Below, in pieces: positions 22,884 through 34,229 of a DNA stretch of 48,626 nt. Location: contig NW_019775480.1 of the NCBI RefSeq assembly GCF_001039355.2, positions 807,977 to 856,602 on the forward strand, written 5' to 3'. The stretch is from Lingula anatina. Lineage: Eukaryota; Brachiopoda; Lingulata; Lingulida; Lingulidae. Made by a program: the position numbers and the translations under genes. The notes beneath the pieces were generated by a model that worked only from the letters and a program-made list of their open reading frames with translations, made no database searches and was not told where the DNA came from. Each line of letters begins with the position of its first letter. Within the stretch, counting starts at the first letter, position 1.

Positions 22884-25125
22884 GAGAGAGAGAAATACGA
22901 GCAGTGTATTTTTAAATATTTAATATATCCAAATATTTTACTTAATTAAATTATATATAAAGAATATACTGGGCTGCTATTGTATTGCTAATGTGCTTAT
23001 AGGAGTAGTCACGTTATGGCCTTGTTTGGTAGAATGAAATATGGATTCTTGTGGCCATCTGACAGGCTTGCGTGAACACATGCATAATAAAATGATAATA
23101 TGTTGGAGTTTTTGTACATATTAAAGCTGCTTGTTTTCTTTTGTTTTGTTGCTCATAGCATTGATTTGACCTGAGTGCACTGAAATTCAAAAGGGAATCC
23201 ATGCTTTTAAATAGTCAATAACTTAGATGTTCCAATTACATAAGCCTTTATTCTTGCCTTATAGATCGATATTAAATTGGTTACATTTTTATATTGAAAT
23301 TGTGACAAAGATAAATCATCAGTTATATATAAATTTATGTGTATGTATGTTTGCATATATTTCTGCATATAGTTATTTATGTTGATATGAAAAAAACCAT
23401 ACTTGAGGGATTATTTCATAATATACTTTACTTCAACATATATACATGTTAAGGTTTGGTGCATAATGTCATGATTTATCATTACTTTGGCTTGTTTGGT
23501 GACTGGGTTAGCTGCAGCTATGAAATTGATATTTGTCATCTTGAGAAAAACATGAAACAGCTATTAAGGGGAGGAATATTTTGTCTTTGTTCACTGTTTT
23601 TTCCTAGATCGGATATTTACAGGAGCGGATCCAGAGATATTTCCTGAGAGTCTTCCAAATTATCTTTGTTGATCCATCCTCCATTTTTGACCGTCTTCCG
23701 ACAGAAAAAAATTATATACCTGTCAATGGAAACTTGAAAATCTGACCATCTTCTGGAAGACCCAGAAGACGGCCTGAATCCGCCCCTGATTTATATAAGA
23801 GCATGTCTTACATTTTTCAGATATGAGTACCACTGGTGTGATGGTTCACAATACAAGAAGCCCACAGCCCTACCAGCCCCTGTCTATATAGCCTTACTTA
23901 TGGACTGGGTAGAGGCACAGATTAACAATGAAAACATATTCCCGGTCAAAGTTGGTGAGTGTGCTGCTCAAACATTATAAAATAGCAAAAGAGGGCTATA
24001 ACTATCTTTGTTAAGTATAAAAGGATAATGCCAATTGTGGTAGGTGAGACAGGCAATGATCCAGTTAATGTCTCCTTTTCATTGTAGCACAATACATTTC
24101 CTCCAGTTATTATAATGCTTCTTTTTCAAAATATGTATATATGTTTATTTTTAAATGCCATTAATTTTATAATTTACAGTATTAACTTTCTTATGTTTCT
24201 TCTTCATTAGGTATGATTCATAGAAATTATCTCATATAATATTGCTATCCTGATTAAGATATACCCAATTTTTTATAGGTACTTCATTTCCTAAAAATTA
24301 CATGTCGGTCTGTAAGAAGATGCTGACCAGACTTTTTCGAGTATTTGTCCATGTTTACATTCACCACTTTGACAAACTATTGGCCATTGGTGCAGTAAGT
24401 ACAGATATTTGCCTAAGATGTAACAATTTCAATTGGAAATAATGTGCGAATCCTGTTGGTATAAGCCATGAATTATGCAGTGCAAAAAAAAAGCATCTGG
24501 TAACATGTTGAACTGCAATTATCATAAGGTCAGCATTTGTATTTACAATTCATCTTTGAATCTTTACCTAATAATTCTCTTTCTTTGTCACAGGAAGCTC
24601 ATGTGAACACTTGCTACAAACACTTCTACTACTTTGTTACTGAATACAACCTGGTGGAGAAAAAGGAGTTAGAACCACTTGTGAGTATAGTCTGTTGTTT
24701 CACGGACTGATCAACATGAAATATGACCCCCTCCCCCACTTCCTAAATCTGCCCTTTTTACATGAAATTGAATGTAGGTGTATTAGTGAGGTGGATCAGA
24801 TGTGTTAACTGTGTTACTCTTTATTTACTAGATGTGTTTGTTAATAATTGTCTAATTTATTGCATCATATATTGAATCCTTTAAACATGAATTGATTGGC
24901 ATATACATTATTTCAAACTTTTTGTGCAAAAGTATGATGCCACAATATTATACATGTAAATTGCTTTTCTGAAACCATTAATCCCCATAGAAAGAAATAC
25001 CTACATTTTCATACACAAAATATCTTTCTAATTGGGAAATTGGCATTGCTATTGTTTGTCAGTGATTTACCAATGGTGTCTTTTTGTGCTTCCAGAAAGA
25101 GATGACTGAACGTCTATGTCATTGA
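15849..25125 (+). CDS. MOB3: MOB kinase activator 3 (MOB3 family), 7 exons
   Basis: Exons: 15849-15887, 19526-19676, 20285-20378, 23821-23954, 24279-24394, 24594-24680, 25096-25125. All have GT/AG borders and consistent phase; the total is 651 nt, 216 residues plus stop, the normal MOB3 length. MOB proteins are small adaptors that bind and regulate NDR/LATS or MST/STE20-type kinases. The MOB fold is complete: [46 protein letters not shown], then [15 protein letters not shown]. The zinc site (Cys79/Cys84/His161/His166 in MOB1) corresponds to Cys82, Cys87, His164 and His169. The C-terminus [13 protein letters not shown] is typical of MOB3A/B/C rather than MOB1, MOB2 or MOB4. The first exon encodes only [13 protein letters not shown] and is followed by a 3.6-kb intron. 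The paralogue letter cannot be assigned. Confidence 0.96.
17660..17682. repeat. Poly-C tract
   Basis: A C homopolymer of about 23 bases in MOB3 intron 1, a likely spot for length error. Confidence 0.85.
18608..18730. mobile_element. Foldback element, copy 1
   Basis: Arms 18608-18666 and 18673-18730 are inverted copies of about 58 bp with a few mismatches and a loop of only about 6 bases. Each arm runs from TCCCTGGGGA at the outside to a CTGTCA-GCC core. Weaker complementarity continues outward to about 18571 and 18779. Related foldbacks lie at 37731-37883 and 46447-46672. It lies in MOB3 intron 1. Confidence 0.7.
18879..18925. repeat. Perfect 17-bp inverted repeat (hairpin)
   Basis: Arm ACACTTAAACTCTGTGT at 18879-18895 is matched perfectly in inverse at 18909-18925, with a 13-base loop. 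It may be the centre of an old foldback transposon. Confidence 0.75.
21036..21204. mobile_element. 169-bp MITE with CAGGGCCGTAGCCAG ends
   Basis: The left end CAGGGCCGTAGCCAG and right end CTGGCTACGGGCCTG are inverted copies with one mismatch. The element is flanked by the direct repeat AATTA (21031-21035 and 21205-21209), a 5-bp target duplication. It has no coding capacity. It lies in MOB3 intron 3. Confidence 0.85.
22789..22880. repeat. Compound (AT)14(AG)32 microsatellite
   Basis: A perfect AT run at 22789-22816 passes directly into a perfect AG run at 22817-22880, with further AG-rich sequence to 22892. It lies in MOB3 intron 3. Confidence 0.95.
23620..23788. mobile_element. 169-bp MITE with CAGGRGCGGATYCAG ends
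   Basis: The ends CAGGAGCGGATCCAG and CTGAATCCGCCCCTG are inverted copies. Flanking ATTTA on both sides (23615-23619 and 23789-23793) is a 5-bp target duplication. The interior (GAAGAC, GACCGTCTTC) matches the element at 27344-27510 in reverse orientation. It ends 32 bp before MOB3 exon 4, so it lies close to that exon's splice acceptor. Confidence 0.85.
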
Positions 25126-27190
25126 TTGTGAAACTTTGCAACAAGCAACTTGGAGATAAAAACCACACTCAGCTTGCAGTGTCTCAGTTTGTCAGAGACG
25201 TATCCTGGTGCTCATCATCTGTATGGATATTTTAGAAAGGTGTCATGTTCCTTGACTGAGACCGCTCTTTTAAATCATGTTTATGGAGAGATGCTGTGTT
25301 ATTTTTCATATATCTGGCATGGTGATTTGTATAGTGTACTGTACTTTGATGCAAGCACATTTTACTGCAGGAATTGATGCACTGAATAAATATTCAAGGA
25401 TCTTGAACTAGGGAAGATCGGGAAGCCATTTGTTGGGGAATGATTTCAGAAGAAAAAATAACACTTATATTGCATGAGCAGTGTTTTTTATTTGCTTGTT
25501 AGTGTAATTGTCCATCATACTTTGAGTATTAAGGCAAGCACGCAGACATTACAACCAGTTATATCTGCAACAGTGGGCACTGACTTTTTTAAGTAAAATG
25601 CCTGTGCTGTAAGAAATGTTTCTGTGGCACATGTTGGTTTATATGATATTAATTTTATAGTGTTATTTAATGTAAATGAAAAGAATAGGTACTTATTAGG
25701 GCATATATAAGTTGAAGTTGGCATATAAGATGGGAAATTATGATATCCTTATATCTGTATCACGAAAGACTTATGTATATAGACCCTTTAGTTTCACTGT
25801 AAAGGTGAACAATTGAAGATAGAAAATTTAAGTCAACCTTTTATGAAAAGCTGACTTCTTTTTATTTGTAAGGAAATGTCTGCAATGACAGGAGCTCATT
25901 TTCACCTGTAATTTCAAATCAAGAGTGACTTCATTTCTCTTAGCTGATTTAGTAGATCTACCAGGGGCAAGCATAATATCTATTATTATCTATTCAAGTT
26001 GTCTGAAGTCAGATACCTTGCTTGAAATGGCATGTTAATTTCAGTTTTGGTGACTGGTCCTAGAGAGTTGAAACCAACAACCTGTTTTTGTTCTCATTTA
26101 CTATACACGTTTTTTGTTCTTTAAATCATACTGTCTTTAAGGAAAAGGATTTGTTGATTAATCAGCATATAACTAGTCAGCAGGTTTGTAAAATCAGTTT
26201 TTGTAAACACAAAGATTCTGTGCTAGTCTTTATACCACATTATATACATTGGCATATTTCTACAGTGATGATTACTGAAAAATTGAAAGGATGTAGTTCC
26301 TTGCTTTTGTGCCCTCATGATGCAAAATTTCGTAAAAACAAATTTCGATCTCTTGATTTACTGAGAGTCAAGAACAATGTGGAAATATCATCTTGGGTAT
26401 GAAGTTGAAAGGAATTATAGCCCTAATAGTGATACTTTGTTTTGTTGATTTAAAAAATGGGTTGTGTGAATGTTAAACTTTTTCTTATGAACTCTACATT
26501 TTTATGCTGGCAGTGAAGCATTCCACGTATTGTATAACATTGCTCAAAGTGTTGTCACTGTTGTGTTCGTGTAGCACCTTTGGGCACAAGTTATCACTAG
26601 CAGCTTACAGATATCCAAGGATTGGATAGTGCAACTCTCACAGTGTGTATAACTGCTTACATTTTGGATTGAAAACAAATGGTTTGTTATACAATATGCT
26701 TGCACTATACTTTGCTGAGATGTTTATTACTTTCTGGGTTCTGGTAGGCACTTTTGTGTACAGGTCACTTTGTCATGACACACAATCCATAGCAAAATCA
26801 TACAGTATTCATTACCAGATGAACTGCACTTGAGCAGCAATTTCTATTATTTCTTTCATATTATGTTAAATGGCAAAGTTCGGGAGTGGTGGTTGTTTAT
26901 TTGAAGACTGGGTAGTACAGATTTTTACATTAAGAGCCATAGATAAGAATTTGAAGTTATAAGTATATGTAGGTAGCTGCTTACTGGTATATACCTATAA
27001 TGTGGATGTAATGTCAGCATTGTAAAGCCTCCATTGTTGCCAAACTGTTATATGATTTCTAAATTGTTAGTATGTAGATGGGAGCATAAAAGAAGTATAA
27101 TCATGTATTATGTTTATGGATGTATTATGTATACACATATAAATTGTCTGGATGTTAAATCAAGAAATAAATTAGTTACATAACATTGTA
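25126..27190 (+). other. MOB3 3' UTR (probable)
   Basis: No exon-like coding sequence follows the TGA. AATAAA motifs occur at 25385-25390 and 27166-27171, giving possible short and long 3' ends. The stretch is AT-rich and unique within the window. Confidence 0.5.
27166..27171 (+). terminator. Candidate distal poly(A) signal of MOB3
   Basis: An AATAAA about 2 kb after the stop. The proximal AATAAA at 25385 is the alternative. Transcript ends are needed to choose. Confidence 0.4.
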
Positions 27191-27343
27191 AATATTGTTT
27201 TGATCACTAGTTGTTATTCATTTTCAAACACAATGGTTGAGGACATTTGACTTTGACTGTTCATATTATAAAATTGTATCTTGAAGGAACGAAGCATTCA
27301 GCACCATCTTCTCTCAAAATGCACTAGTCTCATATGTCCACAC

Positions 27344-27510
27344 CAGGGGCAGATTGAGGCCGTCTTCTGGGTCTTCTGTAAGACGGTCAGATTTTCAAGT
27401 TTACATTGACGGGTATCTAATTTTTTCTGTCAGAAGACGATCAAAAGTAGAGGATGGATCAACAAAGAAAATTTGGAAGATGGTCAGAAAATAGCTCTGA
27501 TCTGCCCCTG
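27344..27510. mobile_element. 167-bp MITE, inverted relative of the 23620 element
   Basis: The ends CAGGGGCAGAT and ATCTGCCCCTG are perfect inverted copies. CACAC flanks both sides (27339-27343 and 27511-27515), a 5-bp target duplication. It matches 23620-23788 along its length in reverse complement. It lies in the 1-kb gap between the convergent 3' ends of MOB3 and TXNDC12. Confidence 0.87.
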
Positions 27511-28127
27511 CACACTTTGGTGTAGGGTTACATTTGCTTCTTGCTTAAAGCAGCACTCGAGTCTCAAAATCAAAATTTTGAAGAACAATCACTCAATCAT
27601 TAGTAAATTTAAGACAGTCTTATACCTGTATCACTCTGTGACGGAAGAATGGAAAAAGTGAAGGTTGTGTGAAAGACATATTATCATTCACTGAAATGTG
27701 TCAAGCACATTCTCATTTCACTTCTTAATTTTGTAAAACAAACTAGTAGAACATCAAGCATTCATATCAACATGCCAAGGTGTTTTAAGAAATGACTGGA
27801 CTCGTAACCGCCTCCCTAACTTACCATAGGGGGCTAGAGGAAATAAGGTGGTTTGGATCTATTTTGGAAATTTAAAGATACAATCTCACACAGGACTGGC
27901 TCCTGTAATGACAGTTTCAGTTGTGATGATAACATCCAAGATGTTGCAGCAGTGTCACAGTGTAGCTGTAACCACAAAAGATCGAGATATGTGTACTGAG
28001 AAAGTTTTATAGAAAACTCTTGGGGTGCAACAAAGTCTAAATTTGGAACAAAAGTTTAATTACTGTTTTATCTAAGAAGACAAATGATCTATTGACAACC
28101 AACAACAGACATTTTTTATGAAAGTTC

Positions 28128-28133
28128 TTTATT
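28128..28133 (-). terminator. Candidate poly(A) signal of TXNDC12
   Basis: AATAAA on the minus strand (TTTATT on the plus strand), about 2.0 kb after the TXNDC12 stop. With this end the 3' UTR would contain the CACTA-like element at 29068-29407. Confidence 0.35.
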
Positions 28134-29067
28134 GCCATTTTTGTTCAACATGTATTTCTAATTCATCTAAAGTAGGTGTAAAATATATAAATAATTTAGG
28201 TTGATAGCTGAATTCATTGCTTAGGCTAAACAGTCTTGATTGTTCAATTCAGAGATAATTCATCAATTTACAGTGGTATTTTACATATTTACATAAAAAT
28301 ATGTTCAAATACTTCATGGACAAGGCAGAGGTATAAAAATCACATCCAAGCTAAAAGACAATGGACTTTGTGTTAAATCAAAGTAAAATATTTACCCCAG
28401 GAATGAGAACAATGAAAGCATGTGTAAGAGATACAAGAAATTATTTGAAGAATGGTAATCTTATTAATCTGCTTCACCTTGTAAAAGTCACCTCTTGCTA
28501 CCATACCATAAATTAATTATATCCAACAAGAACTTGGGCAAATAAAGTTATACAAATGAAGCATAAAACATTTCCACCCTTTTTTACACTGATAGGTGCA
28601 GAGAAAATTTAATGGAGATGAATAACTTCACTTCAAACAAGGCGCAAGTGAGATTTTATTGTATTTTTGCAACAGTTAGAGTTTAAAATATGAAAGAAGA
28701 TTTTAATGATTGGTCTTACTCCATTATAAATTATACTATCAACTAATACTAAAAGGTTGTAGGTCAGGAAAGGGATGTTCTTGGTTTCACCTAGTTGCTT
28801 CTATTTACAAAAAAATCATATCAACAATACACTAAAACTAAGGAAGCAGGTTATTGCCAATAACAGGACTTTATAGAGAAATGCATGCTGTATTACTAAA
28901 GCTCATAACACATTATACATTTGCCACTTCATCTAAATTGGTTTTGAAAATAAAAAAACACATCAAACATAGTTTCTATCTATCAAATGAATGTGCTTAA
29001 TATAATTCTAATGTAGCCTGCAGTATCCCCATCATATAATTGAGAACATCATCATTTACTACATATA

Positions 29068-29407
29068 CACTAGTGGGCTGGATTTGGTCTTAAAGTGCAA
29101 TTTAAGTTCACAAGTGATCTTACACGATCTTAAACATTACAGCAGTAGTCTTAAAATGGACTGAATCTGCTTTTAAGATCAAAAATGATCTAACATCTAC
29201 TTAAGTGGTCAAGCAGTTTCCTCCCCTCACAATGGGGGATACCTCCCCTCACAATAGAGGACACCTCTGCTCACAATAGGAGAAGGTGTAAGGGGAGACA
29301 ACTTAATTGGCTGTTAGTCCAGAAATAGTCTTACTCATGTTTTAAGATCATGTAAGACTATTTGTGTTCTTAAATTGCACTTTAAGACCAAATCAAGCCC
29401 ACTAGTG
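29068..29407. mobile_element. 340-bp CACTA-like (EnSpm-type) MITE
   Basis: Both ends begin CACTAGTGGGC, and the terminal inverted repeats are 39 bp with one mismatch. The flanking triplet ATA on both sides is a 3-bp target duplication. CACTA termini plus 3-bp duplications are the hallmark of the CACTA/EnSpm superfamily. The interior carries three short direct repeats around CTCCCCTCACAAT at about 29221-29280. No transposase is encoded. It sits in the probable TXNDC12 3' UTR. Confidence 0.85.
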
Positions 29408-30155
29408 ATAGATCTTTTGGATTTTGTATTGTATGGATACTGTAACCCTTTATTATCATCCAGATGCTGAAAATGGCTTTTTTTCTGAGTCTAATGATTC
29501 AATAATGCATGGTGATCATGGGTACTCAGGTAAAAGAGAAATTTGAGAAACCAATTTTTCAGTTTTTGCCCCAAAATTGCAATTATGATGTCACCCATAA
29601 GATGACATATGTGTAAATGTTCATTAATTTAGTCACCATACACTGAAGATTCATTTGTTACCAAAAAGAATGTATGTAAGGCAGTAAATAAGGAGTTTTG
29701 AATGAAGGGTGACAATATCCTAAAGATCTTGAAAGATTTAACTGTGGCAGCATGACACTCAGTAATGGATCTCATTAAACAGGAAGCTTAAAATTTCATA
29801 ACTGAAGCAAGAATTGGCACAACAGCATGAAAAAACAACATATATATCTGAAAAATGTCAGTAATGTTATCCTTTCTTGACATAAAAGGGTTTATTGTAT
29901 TAAAATGTTTTAAAAATATGCTATGAGCAATGACGGTTAAAAAAGATAATGAATATGACCTGCTGTAATTCAGCACTTCCTGATGAGCTAAAAATTCACT
30001 ATCAAATATAATCTTCCATTGACTAGTTCTCTTCACATATTATCAAACAGAGCTTGTACAGTTTACATTAAGATATTCATCATGGGGAATCATGAATGCT
30101 TCAGTTTCTGTTTCCAGTTGCTGTAAAATTCTACAAGTTCCTAAAATCCTTGTGT

Positions 30156-30249
30156 CTACAGTTCATCTGGTTTGGGTGGTGGTGCTGGTTTTATAGTTTC
30201 TAGAGCTTTCTTCATTGATAATACAACTGTAAACAGAGTTACACAAAAA

Positions 30250-30307
<58 letters not shown>

Positions 30308-32001
30308 CGTTTTTTGATCATAATCACATTATCCAAATTAGGTGATCTGAACTCACTCTTTTCTAAGTTAATTGGATTGACAAGTTCATGAATAAAGAGA
30401 CAAGGCAGAATGGCTATACTCACTATCAGCTGTCTGTGGGTAGTAATATTTATAATTAGCATTGCCATTCTCATTTATCAGATCTTGCTGGACATCCCCT
30501 TTGCTATCTGAAAAAGTAAAACTACAAAAACTGAGAAAAAGGGGGCAATCAAGTGCAATTTTGTAAGTTTATAAAAATTCAAACACATAAAATGCTAACT
30601 GAATTATGTAGTACCGCAGACCATTGAGAGAATATACATGAAGTTGAAATTATATAAAATATATTCTTAGGTTGATATGCCCATAGAATTATGATTACAA
30701 TCTTCCAAGGAACGGGTAAAATATGCATGGCCATTGCATATGTATCTGAAAAGTTGATCATTTTTCCCCATTGAAAAAATCAAACCATTACTGTACATAT
30801 ACATAAATATTAAAAATCTATTTGATTTTCTCAAAACTTACTTAAAAATAATATCCTTGGTATATAACCACCATCAGGAGCATACTTTTGATCCCCCGGC
30901 TCCTCGTCATCCTGAATGAAAAACAAAACCATTATCTCCGAAAACTCAAATGATAATTTTTATCAGAAAAGCTATATTTTATATGATACTTAACTTTCAA
31001 AAGAGGAAGGGGGATAAAAATAGTCATAGGTTATCACATGAAATAATCCATTTTTAACCAAGAGAAAAACTTTATCTAATATAATAAAAAAAAAAGTTCA
31101 TCAACCCACCTCTACATTCACCATAATGAACTTGGTCCCAAGCTCAGCTATTCCTTTATCCTTAGCAAAATTAGGCTTCAGTGCTATATACAAATAGAAC
31201 AAAACTGTGTTAATTTTTCTATTTCTTTACACATGTAAATACTATAAAACTCTTTTCAAATTTAAAAAAAATTACACAGCAGATATACAAACACTGTCAT
31301 AATCCTGAAAAATTAGATAACACTTTTTCACTTCAGAGATTTTTCTTTTTAATGCCATGATTGAATTCAATAATATTCTTGTTTAAATCCATTTTTAAAT
31401 CAAAGTACCTTTACAAGCACCACACCATGACTTATGGATAACCAGCATCAAAGGTTTACTCCTAGAAAGAAAAATGATAGTGAAGAATAGTGTTAATTTA
31501 TTTTTTATTCCCCCCATGCTTGTTTTGTGAAGGTCTCTGGGCCCAGATGTAAATAACAGTTTTAAATTTCATCATTATATAAGTCATGCATTTTTTACTT
31601 TAGAGATGTGGAAACTTGTCTTTCATTAGCATTTATAATTCTGGCAGTAGGAATATAAATATATCATCATTACAGTTATATATGTCATATGTTACTTTTT
31701 ATAACCCCCCAAAGCAAAACTGGTAGCCTAAAACAATACTATTATTGATTTTTTTTTTTTTTTTCATTTTTGGATTATGGCATTAATGATATAAAACAGC
31801 AGCCTAACCTTAGCCCAACCGATTTTTTTTCCAACCAGTTATTACTCTAAATGTGGCATGCTGGTTTATACAAAGAAATAATGCACAGGCATATAGTGAC
31901 ATATGTCACTAACTCATCATCATGTATTAAAATATCTTACGTTTCTGCACTAGCTTTAAGACCTTCTTCAAATGGCATCCAGTTGATTGAATCTCCCCAT
32001 C
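30156..32001 (-). CDS. TXNDC12: Thioredoxin domain-containing protein 12 (ERp18/AGR family), 5' exon missing
   Basis: Exons in transcript order: 32001-31941, 31461-31409, 31183-31110, 30911-30842, 30507-30424, 30226-30156; GT/AG borders, consistent phases, 413 coding bases. The protein is a small ER-lumen thiol-disulfide oxidoreductase. Visible hallmarks are WGDSINWMPFEEGL, the active site SWCGACK (the same CGAC pair as vertebrate TXNDC12), DGGYIPRILFL with the usual cis-proline region, and INENGNANYKYYY. The C-terminus is PPPKPDEL, a KDEL-type retrieval signal preceded by an unusual proline-rich stretch. The first visible exon needs one base from upstream (phase 1), so at least one exon with the signal peptide is missing. 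It probably lies in the gap at 32327-33132. The gene converges with MOB3. Confidence 0.93.
30255..30306. repeat. (TAA)n microsatellite
   Basis: A perfect TAA triplet run of about 17 copies in the last TXNDC12 intron. Confidence 0.95.
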
Positions 32002-32109
32002 CTGCAACAAAGTTAAAGGCGTGATACTGAAAGATAGCCTTAAAATTATTTCAGAAACTAATTTCGTTGGTCCATTATTACTTCATTTAGTTATCAACAC
32101 CATCCACAA

Positions 32110-32170
32110 ATAAATAAATAAATAAAATAAAATAAAATAAAATAATAATAATAATAATAATAAATAAATT
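32110..32170. repeat. Compound (TAAA)n(TAAAA)n(TAA)n microsatellite
   Basis: Runs of TAAA, AATAA and TAA units follow one another close to the left edge of the assembly gap. Confidence 0.9.
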
Positions 32171-32326
32171 AATTAAATTCAAACTTGCATCTTCAGGAAC
32201 ACATTATACGCATTTCCCGTCAATGTGAGTGAGTTATAAAAATCTTTTAGTTTTGGAAGTTTTTCTCCATGACTGCTGTGTGTGTCACTGTCTGCATGTG
32301 TTAAATGCTTTGAATGTTTGCAAAAA

Positions 32327-33132
32327 NNNNNNNNNNNNNNNNNNNNNNNNNNNNNNNNNNNNNNNNNNNNNNNNNNNNNNNNNNNNNNNNNNNNNNNNNN
32401 NNNNNNNNNNNNNNNNNNNNNNNNNNNNNNNNNNNNNNNNNNNNNNNNNNNNNNNNNNNNNNNNNNNNNNNNNNNNNNNNNNNNNNNNNNNNNNNNNNNN
32501 NNNNNNNNNNNNNNNNNNNNNNNNNNNNNNNNNNNNNNNNNNNNNNNNNNNNNNNNNNNNNNNNNNNNNNNNNNNNNNNNNNNNNNNNNNNNNNNNNNNN
32601 NNNNNNNNNNNNNNNNNNNNNNNNNNNNNNNNNNNNNNNNNNNNNNNNNNNNNNNNNNNNNNNNNNNNNNNNNNNNNNNNNNNNNNNNNNNNNNNNNNNN
32701 NNNNNNNNNNNNNNNNNNNNNNNNNNNNNNNNNNNNNNNNNNNNNNNNNNNNNNNNNNNNNNNNNNNNNNNNNNNNNNNNNNNNNNNNNNNNNNNNNNNN
32801 NNNNNNNNNNNNNNNNNNNNNNNNNNNNNNNNNNNNNNNNNNNNNNNNNNNNNNNNNNNNNNNNNNNNNNNNNNNNNNNNNNNNNNNNNNNNNNNNNNNN
32901 NNNNNNNNNNNNNNNNNNNNNNNNNNNNNNNNNNNNNNNNNNNNNNNNNNNNNNNNNNNNNNNNNNNNNNNNNNNNNNNNNNNNNNNNNNNNNNNNNNNN
33001 NNNNNNNNNNNNNNNNNNNNNNNNNNNNNNNNNNNNNNNNNNNNNNNNNNNNNNNNNNNNNNNNNNNNNNNNNNNNNNNNNNNNNNNNNNNNNNNNNNNN
33101 NNNNNNNNNNNNNNNNNNNNNNNNNNNNNNNN
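32327..33132. other. Assembly gap (run of N)
   Basis: An unresolved run. It lies where the 5' coding exon of TXNDC12 is expected and borders 200-bp tandem repeats on the right, which may explain why assembly stopped. Open frames across it are artefacts. Confidence 0.99.
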
Positions 33133-33720
33133 GTGGGATAACCAAAACAGTACTTTGGCATGCACTATATACAGCCTATAATTCTCAAGATCCTGGGGTG
33201 CCATTGGGTGCCATAGGCTCTTTTTGCTAACCAATATCTAAGCAACATTTCTGACAATTTTGAAAATAATTGTCCGATTGCTTTTTCAGATATTTGATTT
33301 GAAAGACGGGGTCTGCGTGATCCAAATTTCACTCAAACAAAAATGGCCGTAATTTGCCATGGCACTGCATTGTCTATATATCCCAAGACCCAGGGGTGCT
33401 GTCAGTTGCAGGCTACATATTATGTAAAAAGGTACACGAAAAACGTCAGATTAAGATTTGGAAAAAATCTACCGTTTACTTTTTCAGATATATGCTTTTT
33501 AATGAGGGAGTTTAACATTATAAAGACGCATTCCTACAAAAATGGTCGTAATTGGGTATGAAGGATTATACCGTCTATATCTCTAAAGATCCAGGGGTCC
33601 CATCGGGTGCCATCGGCACTTTTTGTCAACAAATAAATGAGCAACATTACTGAAAAGTTGGAAAAAAATCGTCCGAGTGCTTTTCGAGATATTTCACTTG
33701 AAAGAAGGCTTGTGGTGTGA
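33133..33720. repeat. Degenerate tandem repeat, about 200-bp period
   Basis: Three diverged units are aligned on the landmark CCAGGGGT/CCTGGGGT at about 33192, 33391 and 33592. Other shared pieces recur in register: TCTATATAT before the landmark, TTTTTCAGATAT/TTTTCGAGATAT late in the unit, and AAAATGGYCGTAATT near the unit end. It continues into the gap. Confidence 0.75.
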
Positions 33721-33874
33721 AAACTTCAGTTTACAATTGTCAAACTACATATGAAGCTATGCCTAATTTAAATTGTCATAAAAACATAAACAGACCAAAC
33801 ACTTGAAAATCACTTCACATGAGTTAAGTTGAGATGGTACTGATCGTTGTAAATAGTAAAATGCTTTTAAAATA

Positions 33875-34053
33875 CCCACCAAATTTATGTGCATTCCTCC
33901 TAAATAAACGATCCTCCCCGGTGCGTCGAACGTGCCATTTTGTTTACCTATAACGGAGTGTAAAATTCCTGCTTTTTTCATTGGCTCCCGAAAATCACGT
34001 GATACCCTTCCACCCACCACTGAGCAAAACTATTCTAGAAGTCGGATACTGTC
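33875..34053. promoter_or_regulatory. CG-rich upstream region at the TXNDC12 5' side
   Basis: A locally CG-containing stretch (CCCCGGTGCGTCGAACG, ATCACGTGAT) in an otherwise CG-poor area, upstream of TXNDC12 on its minus strand. A palindromic CACGTG E-box is present at about 33997. Promoter function is an inference. A donor-like GTAAAC on the minus strand may end a 5' UTR exon. Confidence 0.35.
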
Positions 34054-34103
34054 ATGGCCGCGTTTGCTGCGGAGCACTTGTTCCTGTTTGGGGGATTCGT
34101 CAG
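34054..34103 (+). other. Possible first coding exon of an unknown plus-strand gene
   Basis: ATG in good context (GTCATGG) opens MAAFAAEHLFLFGGFV, followed by a donor-like CAG|GTTACG at 34104. It diverges from TXNDC12 across the CG-rich region. No following exon could be identified before MTREX. The frame otherwise stops after about 38 codons, so this is weak. Confidence 0.2.
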
Positions 34104-34229
34104 GTTACGCGTCGATGTAGCCGATCGCATTTTAAGTTCAAAATATATTATATTAAGGCACATTTGATTGATGAGACAACTTGCTACTTACATTTTTGTG
34201 GTATTTCACTACAAAGATGAATGACTGTC

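Noticed and set aside
26088-26402. Plus-strand frame of 104 codons after MOB3
   Set aside because: It falls in the probable MOB3 3' UTR, with no recognisable protein pattern or upstream splice acceptor.
32179-33234. Open frames of 275-351 codons on both strands
   Set aside because: They run through the N gap. Only the few flanking codons are real sequence.
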